Positions 17,546-26,945 of a stretch of 64,000 nucleotides of DNA are shown in pieces. How positions within the stretch are numbered: position 1 is the first letter of the stretch; each line of letters opens with the position of its first letter. Below the pieces are notes generated by a model, which was given only the letters and a program-made list of their open reading frames with translations, ran no database searches and was not told the origin of the DNA. The DNA is from Roseibacterium beibuensis. Lineage in GTDB: Bacteria; Pseudomonadota; Alphaproteobacteria; Rhodobacterales; Rhodobacteraceae. Position numbers and translations under genes: made by a program. Location: assembly GCF_039542305.1 (NCBI RefSeq), contig NZ_BAABHW010000004.1:289400-353399 (forward strand), given 5' to 3'.

Positions 17546-18661
17546 TTATCCGATACGGTTTTCGGTTTCGGGATCGAACAGCACGGCCTTGTCCATGTTC
17601 ACCGCGAATTCGAAGGGCCGGCCCGGATGAACATCCGCGTCTGCACGCATCCGCGCGATGCAATCCCGGTTCGAAACATGCATCGTCACGAAGGTATCGG
17701 CCCCGGCAGGTTCCGTCACGCCAACGGTATTCGTCAGCGATTGGATATTCCGGGCGTTGCGGTCCGCGCCTTCGGGATCGGTGATCGCCTCGGGGCGAAT
17801 GCCAAGCAGCACCTCGCGCCCCTTGTAGGCCCCGTAGGCCGCGGGCGCGTCGTCGATCCGCAAGATGACCTCCTGCCCCTCGGCCCCGCTCAGCACCGCG
17901 TGAAGCGCGCCGTTCCGATCCTCAAGCTTTGTCGGAAGGACGTTCATTGCAGGCGATCCCATGAAGGTCGCGACGAAGACATTGGCGGGGTTGTCATAGA
18001 TCTCCTTCGGAGTGCCGAGTTGCTGCACATACCCCTTGTTCATCACCGCGATCCGCGTCGACAGGGTCATGGCCTCGATCTGGTCATGGGTGACGTAGAC
18101 GATCGTGGTGCCCAGCTTCTGGTGCAGCTTCTTGATCTCGGTCCGCATGTCGACGCGCAGCTTGGCGTCGAGGTTCGACAGCGGCTCGTCGAACAGGAAC
18201 ACGTCCGGGTCCCGGACCAGGGCCCGCCCCATCGCAACCCGCTGGCGTTGACCGCCCGAGAGCTGCCCCGGCTTGCGGTCGAGCAGGTTCTCGATCTGCA
18301 AAAGTTGCGACACCTCGCGCATCTTGCGCTCGCGTTCTTCCTTGGGGGTGCCATGCATCTCAAGCCCGAAGGTGATGTTCTGGCCCACCGTCATGTTCGG
18401 GTAGAGCGCGTAGGACTGGAACACCATCGCGATGTTGCGCTTGGACGGGTGAACCCCGTTCATCACCGTATCCTTGATCGAGATATCGCCCGAGGTGATC
18501 CCCTCCAGCCCGGCGATCATGTTGAGGAGCGTGGACTTGCCACAGCCCGACGGGCCGACGAGCACCAAGAACTCCCCCTCGTCGACCGAGATGTCGACAT
18601 GGTGCAGAACCTCGACCGCCCCGTAAGCCTTGGTGACGCCATTGATATCAAGAAAACCCAT
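17546..18661 (-). CDS. Sugar ABC transporter ATP-binding protein (UgpC/MsmK type)
   Basis: 371 aa. Walker A GPSGCGKST (36-44), signature LSGGQRQ (134-140), Walker B VFLFDEP (154-160), and a C-terminal TOBE/MalK-like regulatory domain (GIRPEAITDPEGA ... HPGRPFEFAVNMDKAVLFD). It energises the importer formed with the two permeases and binding protein encoded just upstream, 6 bp from the permease. The subfamily serves carbohydrate uptake 1 (CUT1) systems. Confidence 0.93.
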   Translation of the reverse strand: MGFLDINGVTKAYGAVEVLHHVDISVDEGEFLVLVGPSGCGKSTLLNMIAGLEGITSGDISIKDTVMNGVHPSKRNIAMVFQSYALYPNMTVGQNITFGLEMHGTPKEERERKMREVSQLLQIENLLDRKPGQLSGGQRQRVAMGRALVRDPDVFLFDEPLSNLDAKLRVDMRTEIKKLHQKLGTTIVYVTHDQIEAMTLSTRIAVMNKGYVQQLGTPKEIYDNPANVFVATFMGSPAMNVLPTKLEDRNGALHAVLSGAEGQEVILRIDDAPAAYGAYKGREVLLGIRPEAITDPEGADRNARNIQSLTNTVGVTEPAGADTFVTMHVSNRDCIARMRADADVHPGRPFEFAVNMDKAVLFDPETENRIG

Positions 18662-18667
18662 GGTTGC

Positions 18668-19552
18668 TTATCCCTTGACCGAGCCAGCCATGAGGCCGCG
18701 CACGAAGTAGCGACCGGCGACGATGTAAACGAGGAGCGTGGGACCGGCGGCCATGATCGCGCCGGCAAAGTGGACGTTGTATTCCGCCACGCCCGTGGAC
18801 GAGTTGACGAGGTTGTTGAGCGCGACCGTCATCGGCGCCGCCCCGCCGCTGGCGAACGACGCCCCGAAAAGGAAGTCGTTCCAGATGTTGGTGAACTGCC
18901 AGATCACGCAGACCACGATGATCGGCCCGGAACTGGGCAAAAGGATGCGCCAGAAGATCTGGAAGAACCCCGCCCCGTCGATCTGCGCCGCCCGCACCAA
19001 CTCGGTCGGGAAGGCGGCGTAGTAGTTGCGGAAATAGAGGGTCGAGAACCCGAGGCCATAGACCACGTGCACGAGGATCAGCCCCGTGGTCGTGCCCGCG
19101 ATTCCAAGCTCGCCCAGGATACGCGCCATGGGGATCAGGACGATCTGGAACGGGATGAAGCAGGCAAACAGCATCAGGCCGAACAGGATCGTGTCGAAGC
19201 GGAAGCGCCATTTGGTCAGGACATAGCCGTTCAGCGCGCCGAGGACCGTCGAGATGGCGACTGCCGGCACGACCATCTTGATCGAGTTCCAGAAATACGG
19301 GCGCAGGCCCGTCGGCTCGACCCCGATCTGCGCCGTCGACCATGCCGACAGCCAAGGCGCGATCGTCCAGTCCTGGGGCAGCGCGATCATGTTGCCACCG
19401 GTGATTTCCTCCAGCGGCTTCAGCGAGTTCAGCACCATCACCAGAAACGGCAGCAGGTAGAACAGCGCAAAGACGAGCAGGAAAACGTAGATGAAGGTGC
19501 GGGTGACGCGCCCGGTGCGGATCGCAGTGTCTTGCGTGGCGACGGACATCAC
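18668..19552 (-). CDS. Sugar ABC transporter permease, MalG type
   Basis: 294 aa with six predicted membrane spans. The EAA loop that contacts the ATPase is visible as ELVRAAQIDGAGFFQIFWRI around residue 185. N-terminal hydrophobic segment FIYVFLLVFALFYLLPFLV. The start at 19552 overlaps the stop of the partner permease by 4 bases. It resembles GtsC-type glucose/mannose permeases, in agreement with the binding protein. Confidence 0.92.
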   Translation of the reverse strand: MMSVATQDTAIRTGRVTRTFIYVFLLVFALFYLLPFLVMVLNSLKPLEEITGGNMIALPQDWTIAPWLSAWSTAQIGVEPTGLRPYFWNSIKMVVPAVAISTVLGALNGYVLTKWRFRFDTILFGLMLFACFIPFQIVLIPMARILGELGIAGTTTGLILVHVVYGLGFSTLYFRNYYAAFPTELVRAAQIDGAGFFQIFWRILLPSSGPIIVVCVIWQFTNIWNDFLFGASFASGGAAPMTVALNNLVNSSTGVAEYNVHFAGAIMAAGPTLLVYIVAGRYFVRGLMAGSVKG

Positions 19553-20445
19553 TTTTTCTCCCGCAGTTCAGCGTAGAGATAGGGGATCATGATCGCCGCG
19601 ATCGTCATCAGCATGATGACGGCGGAAGACGCACCGATCCCCATCTGGTTGCGCGTGAAGGTGTAGGAATACATGAAGGTCGCCGGAAGTTCGGTCGCGC
19701 GCCCTGGCCCGCCATCGGTCATCGCGATGACAAGGTCATAAGACTTGATCGCGAGGTGGGAGAGGATCACGAAGGCCGAAAGGAAGGCCGGGCGCAGCTG
19801 CGGGATGATGATCCGGCGATAGAGGCTCCAGTTCGAGGCGCCGTCCATCTGCGCAGCTTTCAGGATCTCGTTGTCGATGCCGCGCAGGCCAGCAAGGAAC
19901 ATCGCCATGACGAAGCCGCTGGTTTGCCAGACGGCGGCGATGACGATGGTGTAGATCGCCATGTCGCGATCCTTGATCCAGTTGAAGGTAAATTCCGTGA
20001 ACCCCCAGGTCTGCATCGTGGCCTCGATCCCGATGCCCGGGTCGAGCAGCCATTTCCATGCCGTACCCGTCACGATGAAACTGAGCGCCATCGGATAAAG
20101 GTAGATCGGACGCAGAAACCCTTCGCCGCGGATCTTCTGGTCGAGGAAAATCGCCAGCGACAGGCCGATCAGCGTGCAGATGATGATGTAGAGCGAGGCG
20201 AAGATGCCAAGGTTCGTGATCGCGATTTCCCAATGGGACAGGCGAAACAGGTTTTCGTAATTGCGCAGACCCACCCAGTCATAGGACGGCAACATGCGGC
20301 TGCCGGTGAAGCTCAGGTAAATCGTGTAGAAGATGAACCCGTAGACGAAGATCAGCATCAGCGTCACGGACGGCGCGAGCACGATCTTCGGAAGCCAGTT
20401 CTGCATACGCGTCCGGAAATCCGCGCGTGTGTCGGCTGCGGCCAT
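19549..20445 (-). CDS. Sugar ABC transporter permease, MalF type
   Basis: 298 aa from the ATG at 20445 (MAAADTRADF). That start is chosen because a GGGGAGGGGG purine run lies just upstream; an in-frame ATG at 20484 adds 13 residues without a better site. Six membrane spans. EAA loop NEILKAAQMDGASNWSLYRR around residue 200. It pairs with the MalG-type permease in a CUT1 importer. A 93 bp gap with a strong hairpin separates it from the binding-protein gene. Confidence 0.92.
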   Translation of the reverse strand: MAAADTRADFRTRMQNWLPKIVLAPSVTLMLIFVYGFIFYTIYLSFTGSRMLPSYDWVGLRNYENLFRLSHWEIAITNLGIFASLYIIICTLIGLSLAIFLDQKIRGEGFLRPIYLYPMALSFIVTGTAWKWLLDPGIGIEATMQTWGFTEFTFNWIKDRDMAIYTIVIAAVWQTSGFVMAMFLAGLRGIDNEILKAAQMDGASNWSLYRRIIIPQLRPAFLSAFVILSHLAIKSYDLVIAMTDGGPGRATELPATFMYSYTFTRNQMGIGASSAVIMLMTIAAIMIPYLYAELREKK

Positions 20446-20497
20446 CGCGGCCCCCTCCCCTGTCTGTCGGATGGCGTCGGGCAAACGGCCCGGTGTC

Positions 20498-20524
20498 GGG
20501 CCGGCCCATACTCGGGGCCGGCCC
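20498..20524 (-). promoter_or_regulatory. Intercistronic hairpin between binding-protein and permease genes
   Basis: GGGCCGGCCC at 20498-20507 and again at 20515-20524 form a perfect 10 bp stem with a 7-base loop. No T tract follows on the minus strand, so it is more likely an mRNA-stabilising or attenuating element. Such hairpins keep binding-protein expression above that of the membrane components. Confidence 0.65.
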
Positions 20525-20538
20525 TGAGATCGCCACGA

Positions 20539-21789
20539 TTACTGGGCGATCTCGACGGCAGTCACCAGTTCTTCGGCAGCGGTGGCCGCGTCATACTCGC
20601 CGTTGAAATGGGCGGTGATGACGTCGTACATCGCGTTCTGCACGGACGGGTTGTTGGCGTGACCATGCGCCATCGACCCGAAGAGCGCACCGTTCGCCGC
20701 TGCTTCGGCCAGTTGCGCCATGCCCATCTGGCCACAGGCATCGAACTGATCCGACGGGATGTCGGTACGCGCCGGGACCGAGCCCTTCACGAGGTTGAAG
20801 GCGATCTGGAACTCGGGACTCATCACGGCCGAGGCCATGGCAAGCTGTGCCGCCTGCGCGTCGGCATCTTCCACCGCGAACATGGCGAACTGGTCCGAGT
20901 TGAAGGTCACGGTGCCTTCGGTGCCGGGCACGCGGAAGCACTGGAATTCGTCGCCCGCGGTCTGGCCCGCATTCACGAATTCACCCTTGGCCCAGTCGCC
21001 CATGATCTGGAAAAGCGCTTCGCCATTGACCACCATCGCGGTGGCGAGGTTCCAGTCACGGCCCGAGAAGTTGTCATCGACGAAGCCACGCAAGGTCGCC
21101 ATGCGCTCGAAGGCTTCGACCATCGTTTCGGAGCCAAGCGCCTCGGGGTCGAGATCGACCATCGAGGCCTGGTAGAAGTCGGGGCCACCGACGCCCATTA
21201 CCATCGAGTCGAAGATGGTCGCGTCCTGCCAGGCCTGACCACCATGGGCGAGCGCGGTGTAGCCGGCATCCTGCGCGGTCTGCATTGCGGCGACGAACTC
21301 TTCCCAGGTGGTGGGTTGTTCGATGCCAAGCTCTTCCATCAGCGCGGTGTTGGCCCAGACCCAATTGGTGGAGTGCACGTTGACCGGCGCGGCAACCCAG
21401 CTGCCGTCATAGGTCGAGAAGCGCTGCAGCGCCTCGGGCACGACCTCGCCCCAGTTCTGTTCGGCGGCCAGTTCGTCGAGATTGGCAAGCACGCCCTCGG
21501 CGGCCCAGTCCTGAATGGAGAAGCCGAGCATCTGCACGGCGGTCGGCGGGTTGCCCGAGGTGACGCGGGCACGCAGCACGGTCATGGCGTCCGAGCCGCC
21601 GCCACCGGCAACCGGCATGTCCATCCATTCGACGCCCTGGCCGGACAGGTCTTCTCGCAGGACGTTGAGGGCCGCCGCTTCACCGCCCGAGGTCCACCAG
21701 TGCAGCACCTCGACCTCTTGCGCTGCCACCGCTGTGGTGGACAACGCAACGGCAGCCGCCGTGAATTGAAGTTGCTTGAGCATGGTCAT
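20539..21789 (-). CDS. Sugar ABC transporter substrate-binding protein (GtsA-like)
   Basis: 416 aa with a signal peptide (MTMLKQLQFTAAAVALST..., cleavage near TAVAAQ). The mature N terminus EVEVLHWWTSGGEAAALNVL and the TSGNPPTAVQMLG stretch are those of glucose/mannose-type periplasmic binding proteins (GtsA). GGGAGG 6 bases upstream supports the ATG at 21789. It is the first gene of the transporter operon and is divergent from the second LacI gene. A monosaccharide such as glucose or mannose is the likely ligand by family resemblance, but the catabolic context could indicate another sugar. Confidence 0.9.
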   Translation of the reverse strand: MTMLKQLQFTAAAVALSTTAVAAQEVEVLHWWTSGGEAAALNVLREDLSGQGVEWMDMPVAGGGGSDAMTVLRARVTSGNPPTAVQMLGFSIQDWAAEGVLANLDELAAEQNWGEVVPEALQRFSTYDGSWVAAPVNVHSTNWVWANTALMEELGIEQPTTWEEFVAAMQTAQDAGYTALAHGGQAWQDATIFDSMVMGVGGPDFYQASMVDLDPEALGSETMVEAFERMATLRGFVDDNFSGRDWNLATAMVVNGEALFQIMGDWAKGEFVNAGQTAGDEFQCFRVPGTEGTVTFNSDQFAMFAVEDADAQAAQLAMASAVMSPEFQIAFNLVKGSVPARTDIPSDQFDACGQMGMAQLAEAAANGALFGSMAHGHANNPSVQNAMYDVITAHFNGEYDAATAAEELVTAVEIAQ

Positions 21790-21833
21790 CGTGTTCCTCC
21801 CTGTTGACCAAGGTCCGATTTAGGACTGACGGA

Positions 21834-21847
21834 TTAAAACGTTATAA
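21834..21847. promoter_or_regulatory. Candidate LacI-type operator (TTAAAACGTTATAA)
   Basis: A 14 bp dyad centred on C21840/G21841 with one mismatched pair out of seven, located 44 bp upstream of the binding-protein start. Its ACGT centre matches a second dyad 131 bp away near the divergent lacI gene, suggesting a pair of sites for that regulator. Confidence 0.55.
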
Positions 21848-21963
21848 TTTATGGGCAAGTCAACCTTAAATTGTTTCGGCAGATTCCCCGGAATAGTTGG
21901 CATTGCCCTATAATCATTATGAATTTCTGCGATGCGGCAATGCGGACGCAGCGCAGATGGCCT

Positions 21964-21979
21964 ATTGAAACGTTTGAAT
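21964..21979. promoter_or_regulatory. Candidate LacI-type operator (ATTGAAACGTTTGAAT)
   Basis: A 16 bp dyad centred on C21971/G21972 with one mismatched pair of eight, 48 bp upstream of the divergent lacI start at 22028. It shares the AAACGTT core with the site at 21834-21847. Two sites 131 bp apart would suit DNA looping by a LacI tetramer or separate control of the two divergent promoters. Confidence 0.55.
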
Positions 21980-22027
21980 TCCCCTGCATTATGGCGACCG
22001 AACCACCCCAGAGCGCGAGCCACCCGC

Positions 22028-23077
22028 ATGACCCGTCCGCCAGAGACGCAAACGCTGCCCATCGAGGCGTCGACCGAACGACCGACCCTGCGGACTGTTG
22101 CGCAGGCGACCGGGTTTTCCGTGGCAACGGTGTCGCGCGCGCTGTCCGACGATCCGCGAATCGCGCTGAAAACCCGCAAGACGGTTGCCGAGGCCGCTGA
22201 ACGCCTTGGCTATGTGCCGGACCGGGCCGCCCGCCGCCTGCGGACGGGCCGTACGCAGGTCGTGTCGCTGTTGCTCAATACCGAACACGAATTTCTTGGC
22301 TTCACCCACGAATTTCTCAGCGGAATCACCGAGGTCCTGCGCGGCACGGGATATTCCGTCACCGTCGTGCCCGACGACATCGGCGAAGACCGTCTCGACC
22401 TTGTCCGCAACATCATGCGCAACAATCTGGCCGACGGCATCCTGTTCACGCGAACGGAATGCTTCGACCCGCGCGCGCGCCTGCTGATGGAGAGCGGCTT
22501 TCCCTTCGTCAGCCATGGCCGAACGGATTTCACCACGCCCCATGCCTGGGTCGATTTCGACAACGAAGCCTTTGCCCGGCAGGCCGTCGAACGCCTCGTT
22601 GCAAAGGGTCGGCGACGGCTGAGCCTGATCCTGCCCGAGGATCGGTTCAGCTTTACCCAGCATTTGCGCTACGGGTTCCTGTCGGCGGCACGCGCCGCGG
22701 GGATCGAGCATGAAATCGTCGCTGGGGTCACCCTCGACAGCCCCACGCCCGAAATTGCCGAGGCCCTGCGCGAAAACCGGCGCGGCCCAACCCCACACGA
22801 TGGCTACATTTGCGTGGGCGAAGTGACCGCGCTGGTCACGATGGCAGCCCTCGCCGATACTGGCGCGACACCGGGCATCGACGCCGATGTCGTGGCCAAG
22901 CGCGCCTCGCCCATCTTCGACAACATCCGCCCGCGCATCGAAACCGTCTTCGAAGACCTCAGGGCCACAGGTCGCGCCATGGCCGAAATGCTGTTGCGCC
23001 GCATGGCCGGAGAGCCGCCCGAGGATCTTCACATCCTCTTCAAGCCGGGTCAGCCCGACTGGAATGGCGGCGCGTAG
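22028..23077 (+). CDS. LacI-family transcriptional regulator (second of two)
   Basis: 349 aa from ATG 22028 (MTRPPETQTLP). A longer frame from 21932 would place the operator inside the gene. Helix-turn-helix TVAQATGFSVATVSRALSD at about residues 22-40 with hinge LGYVPDRAARRLRTG, then an effector-binding domain (VVSLLLNTEHEFLGF ... DDIGEDR ... HGRTDFTTPHAWVDFDN). Divergent from the ABC transporter operon and most likely its regulator. It converges on the aldehyde dehydrogenase gene with only 2 bp between the stops. Confidence 0.92.
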   Translation: MTRPPETQTLPIEASTERPTLRTVAQATGFSVATVSRALSDDPRIALKTRKTVAEAAERLGYVPDRAARRLRTGRTQVVSLLLNTEHEFLGFTHEFLSGITEVLRGTGYSVTVVPDDIGEDRLDLVRNIMRNNLADGILFTRTECFDPRARLLMESGFPFVSHGRTDFTTPHAWVDFDNEAFARQAVERLVAKGRRRLSLILPEDRFSFTQHLRYGFLSAARAAGIEHEIVAGVTLDSPTPEIAEALRENRRGPTPHDGYICVGEVTALVTMAALADTGATPGIDADVVAKRASPIFDNIRPRIETVFEDLRATGRAMAEMLLRRMAGEPPEDLHILFKPGQPDWNGGA

Positions 23078-23079
23078 GG

Positions 23080-24603
23080 TCACTCGGCCACCCATTTTGC
23101 CCGAGTATCCCCGATCCGAAGCTGCACGGTTTTCGCTTCAAGAAACTCCTCGAGACCGTAGCGCCCAAGTTCGCGCCCCTGCCCGGACTGCTTGACGCCC
23201 CCGAAGGGCAGTTCCGCATAGCCGTCCATCCAGGTGTTCGACCAGACCGTGCCGGCCTCGACGCGACGGGCAAAGTCGAGGCAGGTCGAGACGTCGCGGC
23301 TCCAGACGCCGGCCGACAATCCGTAGGAGGCCGAATTGGCCAGCGCGATCGCTTCATCTGCGGTCTTGAAGGTCAGCACCGAAAGAACGGGACCAAAGAC
23401 TTCGTCCAACGCAATCGGCATATCCGGCGTGACGCCGGTGACGACGGTGGGCTGGTAGAATTGGCCATCCAGACCGTCGATGCGCAGGGCACCGCCACCC
23501 AGTGCGATCCCAGCACCGGATTTGGCCGCCTCCTGCACGTAGCCATCAATCTTGTCGAGGTGATCGGTCGAAATGATCGCACCAACCTGCGTCCGCGGGT
23601 CAAGCGGATCGCCGAACGGCACCTTGCGTGACAGGGCGACGACCTTTTCGACCAGCTCTTCGGCGACATCTTCATGCACGATGATGCGACTGCCCGAATT
23701 GCAGCATTCGCCCGCGTTGAAGTAGACGCCGAACGTGATGGCATCGGCGGCTTGGTCGAGGTCGGCATCGGGGAAGATGACCTGCGGGTTCTTGCCCCCC
23801 AGTTCGAGCGAGACCTTCTTCAGCGTGTCGCTGGCAGCGGCCACGATGCGCTTGCCCACGGCGGTGGACCCGGTGAAGGAAACCATGTCCACATCGCGAT
23901 GCGTCGACAGCATCGCCCCCACGGGATCGCCATAGCCAAGGACGATGTTGACGACACCGGTGGGCAGGCCAGCCTCCACCAGCAATTCACCGAGGATGAC
24001 CGTGCTCGATGGCGTCAGTTCCGAAGGCTTCACGACCGCCGTGCACCCCGCCGCCAGGGCGAAGGGCAATTTCTGGCTGACGATCAGAAACGGGAAGTTC
24101 CAGGGGCAGATGATGCCCGCAACCCCGATCGGCTCTTTCAGGACAAGGCCCAGCATGTCTGGTCCAAGCGAGTTGTGGCTTTCGCCGCTCATCGTGCGGG
24201 CCAGCGACGCCGCGTAGCGCCACAGGTCGATAGCGATCTCGATCTCGGCCTTGGCCTGGCTGATCGGCTTGCCGGATTCCAGCGTCTCGATCAGGGCGAT
24301 CCGGTCAATATCACGCGCGATCAGGTCCGCCACTTTCAGAAGCAGCGTCGCCCGGTCCTGGCCGGAGGATCGCGACCAGTTTCCGTTGTCAAAGGCCCGG
24401 CGCGCCGCCGAGATCGCGGCTTCGGTTTCCGCCGTGCCGCCCTTGGCCGCGACACTGACCAGCACTTTATGCGCGGGCGAGTAGCGTTCGGAGGTCGCGC
24501 CATCGGCGCTATCCGTCCACGCGCCATCGATCAGATGCCGTCCCTTGAACGGGTCAGCAGGAAGTTGCGCTTGCGTGGCGGGGATCAGGGTCAGGTCGGT
24601 CAT
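23080..24603 (-). CDS. NAD(P)-dependent aldehyde dehydrogenase
   Basis: 507 aa, full length. Key motifs: cofactor region GVAGIICPWNFPFLI, SFTGSTAVGKRI, the catalytic Glu motif LELGGKNPQ near residue 263 and the catalytic Cys in GECCNSGSR near 297, plus EVFGPVLSV and the C-terminal LPFGGVKQSGQGRELG. This type oxidises an aldehyde to the acid (betaine-aldehyde or aldose types look alike). Last gene of the Gfo/Idh-CoA transferase-hydratase-ALDH operon, 3 bp after the hydratase. The substrate is not identifiable. Confidence 0.92.
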   Translation of the reverse strand: MTDLTLIPATQAQLPADPFKGRHLIDGAWTDSADGATSERYSPAHKVLVSVAAKGGTAETEAAISAARRAFDNGNWSRSSGQDRATLLLKVADLIARDIDRIALIETLESGKPISQAKAEIEIAIDLWRYAASLARTMSGESHNSLGPDMLGLVLKEPIGVAGIICPWNFPFLIVSQKLPFALAAGCTAVVKPSELTPSSTVILGELLVEAGLPTGVVNIVLGYGDPVGAMLSTHRDVDMVSFTGSTAVGKRIVAAASDTLKKVSLELGGKNPQVIFPDADLDQAADAITFGVYFNAGECCNSGSRIIVHEDVAEELVEKVVALSRKVPFGDPLDPRTQVGAIISTDHLDKIDGYVQEAAKSGAGIALGGGALRIDGLDGQFYQPTVVTGVTPDMPIALDEVFGPVLSVLTFKTADEAIALANSASYGLSAGVWSRDVSTCLDFARRVEAGTVWSNTWMDGYAELPFGGVKQSGQGRELGRYGLEEFLEAKTVQLRIGDTRAKWVAE

Positions 24604-24606
24604 GTC

Positions 24607-25374
24607 TCAACGTCCGGAAAAATCTGGTTTGCGTTTCTCGGCAAAGGCAGCGGCGCCCTCGGTCTTGTCGTCCGTCGCGCCGATCATGCCGCCGCCCAAC
24701 GCCTCGATCATCGCGGCGGCGTCTTCTCCGACACCGGCGTGGATCTGGTATTTCGCAACCTCATGCGCGCGGGGCGAGGCCTTGAGCAGGCCGTCTGCGA
24801 TGGCCTGCGCCGTAGCCATCGGGTCATCCGAAACCTCGGCCAAGAAGCCCAGCGCAAGGGCGCGCTCCGCCGACAACCGCCTGCCGAACAGGGCCATCTC
24901 TTTCAGCACGGGTTCCGGCAAAAGACGGGCCAGCCGTTGCGTGCCGGACCAGCCGGGCACGATACCCACCTGCGCTTCGGGCAGGGCCAATGTCGCACCG
25001 GGTGCCATGACGCGGATATCGCAAGCGGTCGCCAGTTCCAGCCCGCCACCGAACGCATGGGCCTGGATCACGGCAATCGTCGGTTTCGACAGGCGCGCCA
25101 GCCGGTCGAACACCCGATGCCCCTCGCGCACCCAATGGCGGGCGAAATCGGTCGGCGACAACGCGGCCCAGGCCTTGATGTCCGCCCCGGCGCAGAACGC
25201 GCGCTCACCCGCGGAACACAGGAGGACGCCGCGCACCGACAGATCCCGTTCCAGCGTGGCGCAATGCGCCTCGAGCTGGTTCAGCATCTCGACCGTGAAG
25301 GCGTTCAGCTTGGCGGGGTTGTCGATCACGATCCGCGCGATCGGACCGTCAACCTGAAGATGGACGGCACTCAT
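24607..25374 (-). CDS. Enoyl-CoA hydratase/isomerase family protein
   Basis: 255 aa crotonase-fold protein. Both oxyanion-hole segments are present: AFCAGADIKAW around residue 63 and HAFGGGLELATACD around residue 105, followed by PEAQVGIVPGWSGTQRLAR. The Glu in LPEAQ occupies a usual catalytic position. The start at 25374 overlaps the CoA-transferase stop (ATGA); the longer frame to 25542 is a shadow. It would hydrate, isomerise or cleave the CoA ester formed by the upstream CoA transferase. Confidence 0.88.
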   Translation of the reverse strand: MSAVHLQVDGPIARIVIDNPAKLNAFTVEMLNQLEAHCATLERDLSVRGVLLCSAGERAFCAGADIKAWAALSPTDFARHWVREGHRVFDRLARLSKPTIAVIQAHAFGGGLELATACDIRVMAPGATLALPEAQVGIVPGWSGTQRLARLLPEPVLKEMALFGRRLSAERALALGFLAEVSDDPMATAQAIADGLLKASPRAHEVAKYQIHAGVGEDAAAMIEALGGGMIGATDDKTEGAAAFAEKRKPDFSGR

Positions 25375-26942
25375 AGCGACAACCCCATCGGCGCATCGCG
25401 CAACAAGGACAGCGGCATGGTCGTGGCATCTTCGGCCACCACGACACGGCCCTCGCTGGCCGTGACGATATCGCGTCCGGGGTCGATGCCCGGCATGATC
25501 TCGGTCGCGACAAGGCCGGTTTCGCTCAGACGTATCACGCAACGTTCGGTGACATAAAGCACGTCCTGCCCCGTCCGCAGCGCGCGCTGGCCCGCGAAGG
25601 TCACGTGCTCCACCGCCTCGACCATCTTGGTGAACTTGCCGGGCTTTGCGACACGCAGCCCGTCGTCGGACAATTCAAGTTGCGCGCCCGCTTCGAAATA
25701 GCCCGAGAAGACGATCTTCCTGGCGTGGGCCGTGATATCGACGAATCCACCGCAGCCCGCCGTCAGGTAGGGCTTTTTCCCGAGCTTCGAGACATTGACG
25801 TTCCCCTCCACGTCCACCTCGAGGAAGGACAGGAAGGACATGTCAAAGCCGCCCCCCTGGAAATAGCTGAATTGGTTGGGGCTGGGTACGAAAGCATCCG
25901 CGTTCGACGCGCATCCGAACGCGAAACCGGTGAGCGGCATACCCCCGACGGCGCCCTGCTCGATGGCCCATGTCACTGCCTGTTCATGGCCCTCCTCCAA
26001 AAGGATGCGCGGCACCATGGCCGAGATGCCGAAGCCAAGATTGGCGGTCATTCCCCGCCGCAACTCCATCGCGGCACGCCGCGCGATGACCTTCTCGACG
26101 CCATGTTCGGCGAGGCTGAAACTTGCCCAGGGCCGCATGATCTCGCCCGAGATCGCGGGGTCGTACTCCGTCTCGGTCGTTTGTTTCTGGTCGGGCGCAA
26201 CCACGATCAGATCGACAAGATGACCCGGCACATGCACGTCATGTGGCCGCAGGCTGCCCGCCGCGGTCACGCGTTTGACCTGCGCGATGACCAGGCCGCC
26301 GTGGTTGCGTGTGGCAATCGCCTGATCGAGCGCGCCGAGATATGCCCCTTCGTGTTCATAGGTCAGGTTGCCCGTTTCATCCGCCGTCGTAGCCCGGATG
26401 ATCGCCACATCCGGCACGATGTTGGGAAAGTGCAGCCAAGTCTCGCCGCCGAACTCGACGCGCGCCACGATGGGGCGTGCGGCCGCGGTGTCATTCATGG
26501 CGCAGCCTTCGCGGATCGGATCGACAAAGGTTTCCAGCCCGACCTTGGTCAACACGCCGGGGCGGCGCGCGGCCACGTCGCGATGCATGTCGAACATGAT
26601 GCCCGACGGCACGTTGTAGGCCGCAACGCGATCTTCGGTGACCATCTTCCAGATCTCGGGCATCGGCAGCGAAGACGGCCCGGACGGGTAGCTGCCCCCG
26701 ATGATCGTGGACAGAAGACCATCCTTGGCAATGTGATCGACACCCTTGACCCCGTACATGTCGCCCGCGGCAATCGGGTGCAGCGTGGTCAGGTTGCGCG
26801 GATGCCCCTCGGCATCGAACCGGTCGCCGATGGCCTTGAGCATCGCGTCGGGACAGCCCAGCGCCGAGGATGAGGACACGGTGACAACCGCGTCGTCCGG
26901 AATGCGCGCGGCTGCATCTGACAGGCTGACCAGCTTGCCCAT
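25371..26942 (-). CDS. Family I acyl-CoA:acetate/3-ketoacid CoA-transferase (fused subunits)
   Basis: 523 aa, the size of single-chain YdiF-type CoA transferases with alpha and beta halves fused. N-terminal half: AARIPDDAVVTVSSSSALGCPDAML and GGSYPSGPSSLP. C-terminal half: TANLGFGISAMVPRILLEE and the catalytic-Glu motif IEQGAVGG. It moves CoA from a donor such as acetyl-CoA to a carboxylic acid. Flanked at 3 bp by Gfo/Idh and overlapping the hydratase, it suggests that an acid produced from the sugar is activated as a CoA ester. Confidence 0.9.
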   Translation of the reverse strand: MGKLVSLSDAAARIPDDAVVTVSSSSALGCPDAMLKAIGDRFDAEGHPRNLTTLHPIAAGDMYGVKGVDHIAKDGLLSTIIGGSYPSGPSSLPMPEIWKMVTEDRVAAYNVPSGIMFDMHRDVAARRPGVLTKVGLETFVDPIREGCAMNDTAAARPIVARVEFGGETWLHFPNIVPDVAIIRATTADETGNLTYEHEGAYLGALDQAIATRNHGGLVIAQVKRVTAAGSLRPHDVHVPGHLVDLIVVAPDQKQTTETEYDPAISGEIMRPWASFSLAEHGVEKVIARRAAMELRRGMTANLGFGISAMVPRILLEEGHEQAVTWAIEQGAVGGMPLTGFAFGCASNADAFVPSPNQFSYFQGGGFDMSFLSFLEVDVEGNVNVSKLGKKPYLTAGCGGFVDITAHARKIVFSGYFEAGAQLELSDDGLRVAKPGKFTKMVEAVEHVTFAGQRALRTGQDVLYVTERCVIRLSETGLVATEIMPGIDPGRDIVTASEGRVVVAEDATTMPLSLLRDAPMGLSL

Positions 26943-26945
26943 GCC

